In this document: positions 34,786 through 42,865 of the stretch, piece by piece | Layout: each line of letters begins with the position of its first letter | How positions within the stretch are numbered: position 1 is the first letter of the stretch | Assembly (NCBI RefSeq): GCF_023370115.1 | Contig: NZ_CP097160.1 | Span: 1,860,001-1,924,000, forward strand | Source of the DNA: Gulosibacter sediminis | Lineage (GTDB): Bacteria; Actinomycetota; Actinomycetes; Actinomycetales; Microbacteriaceae | Direction: 5' to 3' | DNA length: 64,000 nucleotides | Position numbers and translations under genes: made by a program | Notes under the pieces: generated by a model | Seen by the model: the letters and a program-made list of their open reading frames with translations, nothing else | Database searches by the model: none | Told to the model about the DNA's origin: nothing

Positions 34786-35571
34786 CTACCGCACGAGATA
34801 CCCGCCATCGACCGACAACACGTGGCCGTTGACGTAGTTCGAGGCGTCGCTCGCGAGAAACACGAGCGGGCCCATGAGGTCGCGCACCTCGCCCCAGCGC
34901 CCGGCCGGGATGCGGTCGAGGATGCGCTGGTTCTCGCCCGGCTTGCTACGGGTTTCGGCGGTGATCGCCGTCGCGAAGTAGCCCGGCGCGAGCGCGTTCA
35001 CCTGAATGCCGTGGGCGCCGAGCTCGTCGGCGTAGGCCTTCGTGAGACCCGCGATGCCGTGCTTCGTCGCGGCGTAGGCCGGCGAGTCGAGCCCGCCGAG
35101 GAAGGTGAACAGCGACGCGATGTTGATGATCTTGCCGCTGCCGCGCGGAATCATGTGCTTCGCCGCGAAGTGGCTCAGCTCGAACGCGGCCGTGAGGTTC
35201 ACCGCGAGCATCGGGTCCCACTCGGCCCGACCGAACTCGGTCACCCCGCCAAGCCGCACGATGCCGGCCGAGTTGACCAGCACATCCAGCTGCCCAAACT
35301 CGCGTACGCACTCGCCGATCACCCGCTCGGGCACGCCCTCGTCGGTAAGGTTCGCGACGGCGCAGCGCACCTCGCCGCCGCCGGGGCGCACGAGCGCGGC
35401 GGTCTCCCCCGCATCCTCGAGCACCGATGGCACGTAAACGTTCGCCCCGGCGTTCGCGAGCGCGACCGTGAAGCCCTGCCCGAGCCCGGTGTTGCCGCCG
35501 GTCACGAGCGCGGTCTTGCCCGCGAGCGAAAAGAGGTCGAGCGAGAAGTCGGTGAGGTCAGCCTGCGACAT
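34786..35571 (-). CDS. Short-chain dehydrogenase/reductase (KduD-like)
   Basis: 261 residues. The cofactor motif TGGNTGLGQG lies near residues 24-33, NSAG near 99-102, and the catalytic Ser and YxxxK in NIASLFTFLGGLDSPAYAATK. The C-terminal VNGHVLSVDGGY is canonical. The overall sequence resembles 2-deoxy-D-gluconate/gluconate 3- or 5-dehydrogenases. It overlaps the preceding dehydrogenase gene by 14 bases, so both are translated from one mRNA. Probably oxidises a hydroxyl of the imported compound. Confidence 0.9.
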   Translation of the reverse strand: MSQADLTDFSLDLFSLAGKTALVTGGNTGLGQGFTVALANAGANVYVPSVLEDAGETAALVRPGGGEVRCAVANLTDEGVPERVIGECVREFGQLDVLVNSAGIVRLGGVTEFGRAEWDPMLAVNLTAAFELSHFAAKHMIPRGSGKIINIASLFTFLGGLDSPAYAATKHGIAGLTKAYADELGAHGIQVNALAPGYFATAITAETRSKPGENQRILDRIPAGRWGEVRDLMGPLVFLASDASNYVNGHVLSVDGGYLVR

Positions 35572-36562
35572 GCGGCATCTGCCCTTCTGTCAGGGTCACG
35601 GTCTCGTGCACGGTGCCCGGCCCGGCGGCGCCGACCGGCTCGCCGAGCTGCGGCAGCCGAAGCTCGCGGCGCATGAGGTCTTCGTAGAGCTTGAACGGCG
35701 TCATCTCACCCGCGGTCGGCCCGTACTGGGCGAGCGCGCGCCGGTAGACCTGTTCGACGAGGCTCGAGAGTTCGACCGGCACGCCCACCGAGCGGGCGAG
35801 GTCAATCGACAGCCCGAGGTCCTTGCACGCGAGCGTGATCGCGAAGCCCTCGTCGTAGTCGCCCTGGTTGAGGATCGACAGCACGTCCTGCTCGAGAAAG
35901 TTGCTGCGCGCCGGGCTCGCGATGAGCGCCGACCGCAGCACGCCGAGGTCGACACCGGCCGAGGCCCCGATCGCGAGCACCTCCGACGTTGCGACGAGGT
36001 GCGAAAACCAGAGCTGGTTGATGAGCAGCTTCACGGCGTAGCCGGCGCCGGCGCCGCCCACGAGGAAGATGCGCTCGGGGTCGCCCATCGCCTCGAGCAC
36101 GGGCCGCACCCGCGCAAATTCGGCGGCCTCGGCGCCGACGAAGATCTGCAGCGTGCCGTTCGCCGCGCCCACCGACATGCCGCTCACCGGCGCGTCGATG
36201 AGCACGAGCCCGCGGTCGAAGAACTCGGCGCGAATCGTGGCGAGCACCTCCGGCACCGAGGTCGACATGTCGATCCACGTGCCGCCGTCGCGAATGCCGG
36301 CCAGGATGCCGTGCTCGCCGCGGGCGACCGCGTCGACGATTTTCGGGGTGGGCAGCATCGTGATGACGATGTCGCTGTTCGCGGCGACCATGCGCGGGTC
36401 TTCCGCCCACGTGGCGCCGCGCGCCACCAGTTCATCGGCCGCTTCGGGCCGCGCGTCGGTGACGATGAGCGGGAAACCCGCTCGCAGGATGTTTCGGGTC
36501 ATGCCCGAACCCATATTGCCGAGACCGATAAAGCCGATCACCGGCAGGTCCGAAGTGGTCAT
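35558..36562 (-). CDS. Beta-hydroxyacid dehydrogenase family (HIBADH-like)
   Basis: 334 residues. The N-terminus reads VIGFIGLGNMGSGM (Rossmann GxGxxG), followed by the substrate-side motif DAPVSGMSVGAANGTL and the catalytic-lysine region GYAVKLLINQLWF. Family members reduce tartronate semialdehyde or oxidise 3-hydroxyisobutyrate and related acids. The C-terminal tail of about 40 residues is longer than average. Start overlaps the fae-like stop by four bases (ATGA). Confidence 0.9.
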   Translation of the reverse strand: MTTSDLPVIGFIGLGNMGSGMTRNILRAGFPLIVTDARPEAADELVARGATWAEDPRMVAANSDIVITMLPTPKIVDAVARGEHGILAGIRDGGTWIDMSTSVPEVLATIRAEFFDRGLVLIDAPVSGMSVGAANGTLQIFVGAEAAEFARVRPVLEAMGDPERIFLVGGAGAGYAVKLLINQLWFSHLVATSEVLAIGASAGVDLGVLRSALIASPARSNFLEQDVLSILNQGDYDEGFAITLACKDLGLSIDLARSVGVPVELSSLVEQVYRRALAQYGPTAGEMTPFKLYEDLMRRELRLPQLGEPVGAAGPGTVHETVTLTEGQMPHVAG

Positions 36563-37083
36563 TCAGGCTCCTCAGCCGTCGTTTCGGGGGTATAGAAGGG
36601 GTTGCTCGGATGCGCGCGGGCGGCGAGTACGTCGCCGAGCGCTGGGAGCTGGGTCGCGCCGTTGCGCAGCGCGGTGCGCGTGGCGGTGCGGTTGTTTTGG
36701 TAGACGGTGTCGGCGTCGTCGGCGCCCGGATTGACCCAGACGGCCGCGATGATGACCGTCGAGTCGACCTCGGCTTCGGCGATGACGCCATCGGCGACAG
36801 CGTCGGCGACGCCCGCCGCGACGCCCGCCTGCGCCGGCCCCCAAATGTGGTTGCCGTGCGCGTCGTCGGCGGGCGCCGACTTCGTGACAAAGAGGGTGAA
36901 GGGCTTCACCGGCAGCGAGGGCGCGAGCACCGCGACGAAGGGCACGTGCCCCGCGCTCGGCGAGGCGAGGGCGCCGGCCCAGGCCGAGCCCGCGGGCCCC
37001 TCGCGGTCGCCGAACACGGTGTTGATGTGCGCCGCGTTGACGCCCTCACCGACGAACGATTCGCCAAGTTGCAGGGCCGTCAC
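36559..37083 (-). CDS. fae: Formaldehyde-activating enzyme (Fae) homologue
   Basis: 174 residues from a GTG overlapping the binding-protein stop. FVGEGVNAAHINTVFGDREG with His19 corresponds to the catalytic-His region of Fae (His17 of the methylotroph enzyme). ALASPSAGHVPFVAVLAP, LPVKPFTLFVTK and HIWGPAQAGVAAGVADAV follow the Fae sequence closely. Fae condenses formaldehyde with tetrahydromethanopterin. This cofactor is not known from ordinary actinobacteria, so the real substrate here is open. It sits between an importer and dehydrogenases, which suggests handling of a C1 unit or a reactive aldehyde released from the imported compound. Confidence 0.85.
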   Translation of the reverse strand: MTALQLGESFVGEGVNAAHINTVFGDREGPAGSAWAGALASPSAGHVPFVAVLAPSLPVKPFTLFVTKSAPADDAHGNHIWGPAQAGVAAGVADAVADGVIAEAEVDSTVIIAAVWVNPGADDADTVYQNNRTATRTALRNGATQLPALGDVLAARAHPSNPFYTPETTAEEPE

Positions 37084-38030
37084 TAGATGAGTCCGTTCTC
37101 GGTGAGGAAGTCGATCGCGACGTCCTGCGGCTCTTCGCCGTCGACGTCGACGCGCTGGTTGAGTTCCTGCATGACCTCGGTGGTGAGCAGCGGGGTCAGC
37201 TCGGCCAGCACATCCGCCACCTCGGGGTATTCGTCGAGGATCGACTGCTGCATCGTGAATGCGCCCTGGTAGGCCGGGAAGAACTCCTGGTCGTCCTCGA
37301 GCACGGTGAGGTTGAGGGCAGGGATGCGGCCGTCGGTCTCGAAGACTTCGCCGAAGTTGCAGTCGGCGCCGTCGGCGGTGGCCGTGTAGATCACCCCGGT
37401 GTCGAGCATGACGACATTGCTGTCGGGCACGTCGATGCCGTACGCCTCCGAGAGGCCGGGCCAGCCGTCGTCGCGCGTCGAGAACTCGCTCTCGATGCAG
37501 AACGTCTGCTCCTCTTCGGGCAGCGCGGCGATCTCGCTGAGCTTCGTGATGCCGAGTTCGTCGGCCTTCTCGGCGCGAATCGCGAACGCGTAGGTGTTGT
37601 TGAAGTCGGCCGGGTCGAGCCAGGCGATGCCGTTCTCGGCGTCGGCCTCCTTGATCGCCTCGAACTGGGCCTCGACGCCCTGCACCGGCTCGGTGTTACC
37701 GAGGTAGGTGATCCACGCGGTGCCGGTGTACTCCCAGTAGCCGATGAACTGGTCGTTCTCGAGCGCCTGGCGCACGTTCGTCGAGCCGACGAGGTCGGTG
37801 TTCGCGGTGAGGTCGGCGCCGTGGTGGTTGAGCAGCTCGGTGGTCATGTGGGCGAGGATGTACTGCTCGGCGAAGTCCTTCGAGCCGACCTCGCCGGTGA
37901 GGCCCGAGAGCTCGTCGCTCGCGGGCTCGGTCGAGCCCCCGCCGCCCGAACAGGCGGTCAGGGCGAGCATGGCGACCGCGGCGACGGCCGCGATGCGCGA
38001 GGTGCGCTTGAGGGTGGCGTGCTGGTTCAT
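37083..38030 (-). CDS. Glycine betaine/choline-type ABC transporter substrate-binding lipoprotein
   Basis: 315 residues from the ATG at 38030. Signal peptide with lipobox LTAC (Cys27). The mature part has GSKDFAEQYILAHM and FIGYWEYTGTAW, typical of OpuCC/ProX-type proteins binding quaternary amines. Cleaved, lipid-anchored and extracytoplasmic. It lies 56 bases after the second permease, which leaves room for its own ribosome-binding site (AAAGGA) and possibly higher expression. The ligand cannot be deduced; betaine, choline and carnitine are family examples. Confidence 0.9.
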   Translation of the reverse strand: MNQHATLKRTSRIAAVAAVAMLALTACSGGGGSTEPASDELSGLTGEVGSKDFAEQYILAHMTTELLNHHGADLTANTDLVGSTNVRQALENDQFIGYWEYTGTAWITYLGNTEPVQGVEAQFEAIKEADAENGIAWLDPADFNNTYAFAIRAEKADELGITKLSEIAALPEEEQTFCIESEFSTRDDGWPGLSEAYGIDVPDSNVVMLDTGVIYTATADGADCNFGEVFETDGRIPALNLTVLEDDQEFFPAYQGAFTMQQSILDEYPEVADVLAELTPLLTTEVMQELNQRVDVDGEEPQDVAIDFLTENGLI

Positions 38031-38086
38031 GAGGGGTCCTTTCACGTGCCGACCCCGGGCAGGTCGGCGGCTCATTGCGGGGTGGG

Positions 38087-38899
38087 TTAGCGACGCGATT
38101 TCGCGTCGTCGGGGGTGACGGCTTCTTCGATGAGGCCGGCGATCCAGTCGATGAAGATGGCGATGGCGGCGACGAGCACGGCGCCCGTCAGCAGCACCGG
38201 GAAGCGCTGGAGTTTGAGGCCGTTGACGATCATGTCGCCGAGGCCGCCGGCGTTGATGAAGGTGGCGACGGTGGCGACGCCGACCGCGAAGACGAGGGCG
38301 GTGCGCAGGCCGGCGAGGATCACCGGCACGGCGAGCGGAAGTTCGACGCGGAAGAGCACCTGCGCTGGCCGCATGCCCATGCCTCGCGCCGCCTCCTTCA
38401 TGTTCGGGTCGACCTGCTCGAGGCCGGTCATGGTGTTTCGCAGCACCGGCAGGAACGAGTAGGCGACGAGGGCGATCAGCGCGGTCGAGAAGCCGGTCTG
38501 CCACCAGATCGCGAGCAGAATCACGAGACCAACGGCCGGGGTGGCCTGGCCGATATTCGCGATGCCGATGATGATCGAGCGCACGATCGGCGACTTCGTG
38601 CGGCTGACGAGGATGCCCGCGGGGATCGCGAGCACGGCGACGAGCACCGAGGCGAGGATCGCGAGCACGAGGTGTTCGCGGATGCGCGCGCCGATGTAGT
38701 CGGCGTTGAGCGTGCGCTGCTCGATCGAGTCGAGTTCGAGCGACGACACCCACAGCCACAGCGCGAGCAGGCCGATCGCGATGATGAACAGCGGGATGAG
38801 CTTCTTCAGCACCCGGCTCGCGCCGCCCTTGCGCGCGGGTTGCTGCGAGAGCGGGATGCTCGTGGTCGGGCTTTCGATGACGCTCGGCACGTCACTCAC
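38087..38899 (-). CDS. Glycine betaine/choline-type ABC transporter permease 2
   Basis: 270 residues from a GTG at 38899 that overlaps the ATPase gene by eight bases; a second GTG lies three codons on. About six helices; the permease EAA-like loop is EAARGMGMRPAQVLFRVELP. AIPAGILVSRTK and NIGQATPAVGLVILL are typical of OpuCB/OpuCD. A 60-residue N-terminal extension precedes the fold. Pairs with the other permease as a heterodimer. Confidence 0.9.
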   Translation of the reverse strand: MSDVPSVIESPTTSIPLSQQPARKGGASRVLKKLIPLFIIAIGLLALWLWVSSLELDSIEQRTLNADYIGARIREHLVLAILASVLVAVLAIPAGILVSRTKSPIVRSIIIGIANIGQATPAVGLVILLAIWWQTGFSTALIALVAYSFLPVLRNTMTGLEQVDPNMKEAARGMGMRPAQVLFRVELPLAVPVILAGLRTALVFAVGVATVATFINAGGLGDMIVNGLKLQRFPVLLTGAVLVAAIAIFIDWIAGLIEEAVTPDDAKSRR

Positions 38900-39917
38900 C
38901 CGACCCTGGCTGCGCATCCGAGCCCCGCAGCGCCGCGGAGATCTCGGCGTAGGCGACCGAGCCGGCCGGTGCCCCGTCGCGCACGACGTTGACGGCCGGC
39001 TCGCCCGTGACGACGAGGGTGTCGAGCGCGTCGCGGAGCGTGAGGTTCGCGTCGACCGTGCCCGACACATCCGCCCGTACCTGGCCGAGCGTCGAGCGGG
39101 CGATCGGCACGAGCGCGAGCCGCTTCAGCGCGGCGCCCGAGCCGATGAACGATTCGACGTAGTCGTTCGCGGGGCGCGCGAGGATCTCAGCCGGGGTGTC
39201 GAACTGCTCGATCTTGCTCTGCTGCCCGAGCACCGCGATGCGGTCGCCGAGGCGAATCGCCTCCTCGAAGTCGTGCGTGACGAAGATGATCGTCTTGCCG
39301 ACGTTCGCCTGAATCTCGAGGAACTCCGACTGCAGCCGCTCGCGCGTGATCGGGTCGGTCGCGCCGAACGGTTCGTCCATGAGCATGATCGGCGGGTCGG
39401 CCGCGAGCGCGCGGGCGACGCCGATGCGCTGCTGCTGGCCACCCGAGAGCTGGCGCGGGTAGCGCGTGGCGAAGGTGCCCGGGTCGAGCTCGACCGTGGT
39501 GAGCAGCTCTTCGACCCGGTCGGCGATGCGCGACTTTGACCAGCCGAGCAGCTTCGGCACGATGCCGATGTTCTCGGCGATGGTCATGTGTGGGAACAGG
39601 CCGATCTGCTGAATGACGTAGCCGATGTGGCGGCGCAGCTCGTTCGGGTCGAGCGAGAGCACGTCTTCGCCGCCGATCTTGATCGAGCCCGAGGTGGGTT
39701 CGATGATGCGGTTGATCATCTTCATCGTCGTCGTCTTGCCGCAGCCACTCGGGCCGACGAAGACGACGAGCTCGCCCGGGTTGACGCGCATGTTGAACTC
39801 GTTGACGGCGGGGGCCTGTTGGCCGGGGTAGATCTTCGTGACGGCGTCGAGCTCGATGTCGACTGCGCCGCCTGACGAAGCGATGCGGTCAAGCACTGCG
39901 GTGTTGGAGGAAGTCAT
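38892..39917 (-). CDS. Glycine betaine/choline-type ABC transporter ATP-binding protein
   Basis: 341 residues from the ATG at 39917 (ATGA overlap with permease 1). Walker [10 protein letters not shown] at residues 55-63, Q-loop [11 protein letters not shown], signature LSGGQQQR, Walker [14 protein letters not shown]-loop THD. After residue 260 a CBS-like regulatory segment ([17 protein letters not shown]) follows, as in OpuCA-type proteins, where it senses ionic strength. The single short CBS-like stretch suggests reduced or altered osmotic gating. Confidence 0.93.
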   Translation of the reverse strand: MTSSNTAVLDRIASSGGAVDIELDAVTKIYPGQQAPAVNEFNMRVNPGELVVFVGPSGCGKTTTMKMINRIIEPTSGSIKIGGEDVLSLDPNELRRHIGYVIQQIGLFPHMTIAENIGIVPKLLGWSKSRIADRVEELLTTVELDPGTFATRYPRQLSGGQQQRIGVARALAADPPIMLMDEPFGATDPITRERLQSEFLEIQANVGKTIIFVTHDFEEAIRLGDRIAVLGQQSKIEQFDTPAEILARPANDYVESFIGSGAALKRLALVPIARSTLGQVRADVSGTVDANLTLRDALDTLVVTGEPAVNVVRDGAPAGSVAYAEISAALRGSDAQPGSGE

Positions 39918-40576
39918 TTGAGCCCCTTCGAGGTCGTGAGCCGAATCAGAATGTTGAAGGCGCCGTCGAGAATCAGCGCGACGATGATGACGCCGACGGT
40001 GCCGACGAGTGCGTAGTTGAGGGCGTGGGCCGAGCCGAGCGACGAGAGGCCGCGGAAGATGTACTGGCCGAGCCCGGGGCCGGCGACGTAGGCCGCGATG
40101 GCGGCGATGCCGACCGCGAGCTGGGTGGCGACGCGGGCGCCGGTGAGGATCACCGGCCATGCGAGGGGCAGCTGCACCGTGAGCAGCGCGCGCAGGTCGC
40201 TCATGCCGACGCCGCGGGCCGACTCGAGCACCGCGGGCGACACCTCGCGGAGGCCGACCGCGGTGTTGCGGATGATCGGCAGCAGCGCGTAGATGACGAG
40301 GGCGACGATGGTGGGGCCCCAGCCGAGGCCGAGCACCGGGCTGAGCAGCGCGAGCACCGCGAGCGAGGGCACGGTCATGAGGATCGCGGCCGTCGAGATC
40401 GACAGTTCGCGCCAGAACGGCCGCTGCCAGACGAAGATGCCGATGAGCATGCCGACGATGAAGGCGATGAAGACCGACAGCAATGTCACGGCGAAGTGTT
40501 CGCCGATGAGCACCAGAATGTCGCTCCACCTGGACTCGAGAAAGTTCATCAACCTCTCGAAAGAAAACCCGCTCAT
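39914..40576 (-). CDS. Glycine betaine/choline-type ABC transporter permease 1
   Basis: 220 residues from the ATG at 40576; upstream frame is discarded because it runs through the divergent regulator. Six helices with LLSVFIAFIVGMLIGI at the N-terminal side and the loop ESARGVGMSDLRALLTVQLP. First gene of a nine-gene minus-strand unit that ends with the FGGY kinase (gaps never above 73 bases, six of the eight junctions overlap). Expression probably depends on the IclR protein encoded divergently. Confidence 0.9.
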   Translation of the reverse strand: MSGFSFERLMNFLESRWSDILVLIGEHFAVTLLSVFIAFIVGMLIGIFVWQRPFWRELSISTAAILMTVPSLAVLALLSPVLGLGWGPTIVALVIYALLPIIRNTAVGLREVSPAVLESARGVGMSDLRALLTVQLPLAWPVILTGARVATQLAVGIAAIAAYVAGPGLGQYIFRGLSSLGSAHALNYALVGTVGVIIVALILDGAFNILIRLTTSKGLK

Positions 40577-40624
40577 GAGCACCTCGGTCTCGTCGTTGAG
40601 AGTGCGCGACCACGCACGAATGCC

Positions 40625-40684
40625 GTTGCCTCGAAGGTAGCAACGAAGGTAAATAACAACAACAAGTGTTGCAACTATGGCAAC
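40625..40684. promoter_or_regulatory. Candidate IclR operators in the divergent promoter
   Basis: Two inverted repeats built from the same half-sites: GTTGC-N10-GCAAC at 40625-40644 and GTTGC-N7-GCAAC at 40668-40684, between the first operon gene (40576) and the regulator start (40704). The interval is unusually A-rich for this genome. Their assignment to the adjacent IclR protein is inference. Confidence 0.5.
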
Positions 40685-40703
40685 TGCGTGTTTCGATGGC
40701 GAC

Positions 40704-41552
40704 ATGTCAACGACGACGAACACGCGACGAAATAGCTCAGGGCTGGCTCGAGATCTCGAGATTCTCGAGCTGCTTGCCGGCGAGGATGCGCAGGGCGAGG
40801 CCGGGCTCGGGGTCACGGCGATCGCGACCGCGACGGGGCGCGACAAGGGCGCGATCTCGCGGGCGCTCGCGACGCTCGGCCACTTTGGTTTTGTCGAGCG
40901 CATCGAGGAGTCGCGCACGTATCGACTCGGGCCGCGGATCTTCGCGATGGCGAGCCGCTCGGCCGAGACGGCGCTGACCCAGCGCATCCGGCCCGCCCTG
41001 CGGCAGATCGCGCTGGCGACCGGCGAGACGAGCCACCTCTGCGTGCTGCGCGGCGGCAATGTGCTGACGATCGCGAGCGAGCTGAGCCCGCACCAGATTC
41101 GCACGAACGGGTGGGAGGGCGTGACGACGTCGGCTTGGCGCACGCCGTCGGGGCGCGTGCTGCTCAGCGATTGGGATGCGGCGTCGATTACGCGTTGGTA
41201 CGGCGAGCACGGCACGGATGCGCCGGTGCTCGACGACGACCCCCGGGCGATGTATCCGATTCTCGACGAGCCGACGCACGAGCGCGTGCTCGTGCGCGAT
41301 CTCGAGAGCCTGCTCGCGCAGGTGACGCTGATTCGGCAGCAGGGCTTCGCGCTGTCGGATGAGGAGCTCGAGTCGGGCGTCGTCGCCGCGTCGGCGCCGA
41401 TTCGCGACTTCACGGGGCACGTGATCGCGGCGATCAACGTGAGCGGGCCGCGCAGCCGCATGGCGAGCCGGCTACACCAGCTCGGCGTCTACGTCGCCGA
41501 GTCGGCCGACCGCCTCTCCACCCACCTCGGCTTCACCCCCTCCGCCAACTAA
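40704..41552 (+). CDS. IclR family transcriptional regulator
   Basis: 282 residues from the ATG at 40704; an ATG 27 bases earlier is possible, and neither has a strong Shine-Dalgarno box. The N-terminal winged HTH is GVTAIATATGRDKGAISRALATLGHFGFVE and the C-terminal effector domain includes TSAWRTPSGRVLL and VIAAINVSGP. IclR proteins bind small catabolic metabolites. Position and the two operator-like repeats make it the likely controller of the nine-gene importer/catabolic operon. Confidence 0.92.
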   Translation: MSTTTNTRRNSSGLARDLEILELLAGEDAQGEAGLGVTAIATATGRDKGAISRALATLGHFGFVERIEESRTYRLGPRIFAMASRSAETALTQRIRPALRQIALATGETSHLCVLRGGNVLTIASELSPHQIRTNGWEGVTTSAWRTPSGRVLLSDWDAASITRWYGEHGTDAPVLDDDPRAMYPILDEPTHERVLVRDLESLLAQVTLIRQQGFALSDEELESGVVAASAPIRDFTGHVIAAINVSGPRSRMASRLHQLGVYVAESADRLSTHLGFTPSAN

Positions 41553-41556
41553 GTAA

Positions 41557-41625
41557 GGGGGTTGAGTGGTCGTTTTTTGTAGTGCTGGCGGCGCCAGCAC
41601 TACAAAAAGTGACCACTCAACCCCC
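41557..41625. repeat. PR-1 palindrome, intact copy A (69 bp)
   Basis: 33-base arms around a GGC centre. The left arm begins GGGGGTTGAGTGGTC and ends GTAGTGCTGGC. The arms are perfectly complementary except at two adjacent positions, where GT faces GT; as RNA from the plus strand this gives G-U and U-G pairs. It lies between the convergent iclR and dctP genes. Downstream to 41646 follows CTCAGCCCCCATGGGTGGGG, a module with its own small hairpin, also present after copy C and after IS copy 2. Confidence 0.9.
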
Positions 41626-41659
41626 TCTCAGCCCCCATGGGTGGGGCCGGGCGGGTGGG

Positions 41660-42790
41660 TTAGCGTTCGGCGAACTGGTCGACGCAGTCGATGGTGGCGT
41701 CGTCGTATTCGGCGTCCTCGTACTTTGCGTAGGCGGCCTTGTAGGCGTCGAGGAACGAGCCCGCATCCTCAAGGCCGTAGCTGCCGGCGATCTCTTCCCA
41801 GCTTGCCTCGGCCGAGTCGCCGACCTGGTCCTGCCATTCCTGCGTGGCCGACTCATCCCAGGCCGTCACCGAGTCGACGTCGGGCGAATCGAGCATTTCC
41901 TGGCACTGGCCCGCCGCCGAGCCGTTGAAGGCCGCGATGGCCTCTCCCCCATTGAACTCGGCCGTGACCTCGTCGACGATCTGCTTGAGGTCGTCGGGCA
42001 GGCTGTCGTAGGCGCTCGCCGAGAACCACATGCCGAAGGTCGAGTACTGGCCGATTCCCGGGTCGACCCAGTTCGGAATCAGCTCCATCAGGCGGTAGTT
42101 GACCGGGAAGTCGATGGCGCCCGCGGTCGAGTTGATCACGCCGCGCTCGACCGATTCATAGGTCTCGCTCGCGGTGATGGCGTTGATGTTCATGCCAGCG
42201 TCCTGCAGCACCTCCTGAATCACGGGGCCCGAGGCGCGCGCCTGCAGCCCCGAGAGGTCGGCGACGCTCGTGGTCTGCTCCATCGTGCCGATGAGCAGGC
42301 GACCAACCGGCCAGGCCGAGACGTAGTGCAGGCCCGCCGAGTCCATGCTCGCGATCGCCGTTTCGTTCGTCGTGTGCAGCTCGTAGAGCGCCGCCGTGAC
42401 GGCCTGCGAGTTCTGGTTGATGAACGGGATGCCGACGACGCTCAGCGTCGGGAAGTACTGCGGCGTGTAGTCGGGCACGGTGACGCCGATGTCGGCGCGG
42501 CCGTCACGCAGGCACTCGACGACCTCGGGCGCGGCGCAGATCGCCTCAGCCGTGGTGCGTTCGATCGAGATGCGACCGTCGCTCGCCTCCTCGAGGCGAT
42601 CGAGGTACCAGTCCTGAGCCGCGGCGTTCGGCGTGCCGTCGGTGGCCGCCGTTGCCAACGTGAAGGTGTACTCGGCGGCACCGTCGCCGCCCGAGGCCCC
42701 GTCGGAGCAGCCGGCGAGCAGCAGCGACGACGTGGCCGCGGCCACGAGTGCGTAATACGCGCCTTTCCGGCGACTTTTCATTCTCAACAT
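41660..42790 (-). CDS. TRAP transporter substrate-binding lipoprotein (DctP family)
   Basis: 376 residues from the ATG at 42790; AAAGGA lies upstream. Lipobox LAGC with Cys28, so it is lipid-anchored rather than periplasmic-soluble. The DctP fold is seen in WYLDRLEEASDGRISIE near residue 60, then GVTVPDYTPQYFPTLSVVGIPF and the later WFSASAYDSLPDDLKQIV. The ligand is probably a carboxylate. Unusually it is the last gene of its operon, separated from the dehydrogenase by an intercistronic hairpin. Confidence 0.9.
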   Translation of the reverse strand: MLRMKSRRKGAYYALVAAATSSLLLAGCSDGASGGDGAAEYTFTLATAATDGTPNAAAQDWYLDRLEEASDGRISIERTTAEAICAAPEVVECLRDGRADIGVTVPDYTPQYFPTLSVVGIPFINQNSQAVTAALYELHTTNETAIASMDSAGLHYVSAWPVGRLLIGTMEQTTSVADLSGLQARASGPVIQEVLQDAGMNINAITASETYESVERGVINSTAGAIDFPVNYRLMELIPNWVDPGIGQYSTFGMWFSASAYDSLPDDLKQIVDEVTAEFNGGEAIAAFNGSAAGQCQEMLDSPDVDSVTAWDESATQEWQDQVGDSAEASWEEIAGSYGLEDAGSFLDAYKAAYAKYEDAEYDDATIDCVDQFAER

Positions 42791-42807
42791 GAGCGCATTC
42801 CTTTCAT

Positions 42808-42849
42808 CCCCGAATTCGGGCGTCGACTCTGACGCCACCGAATTCGGGG
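42808..42849. terminator. Intercistronic hairpin before dctP
   Basis: CCCCGAATTCGG (42808-42819) pairs with CCGAATTCGGGG (42838-42849), with an inner GCGTC/GACGC stem. It lies between the dehydrogenase stop and the dctP start, immediately upstream of the dctP ribosome-binding site. Rather than a full terminator it may be a processing or stabilising stem that lets the binding protein outnumber the membrane subunits. Confidence 0.6.
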
Positions 42850-42865
42850 TTAATTCATTGGGGAG

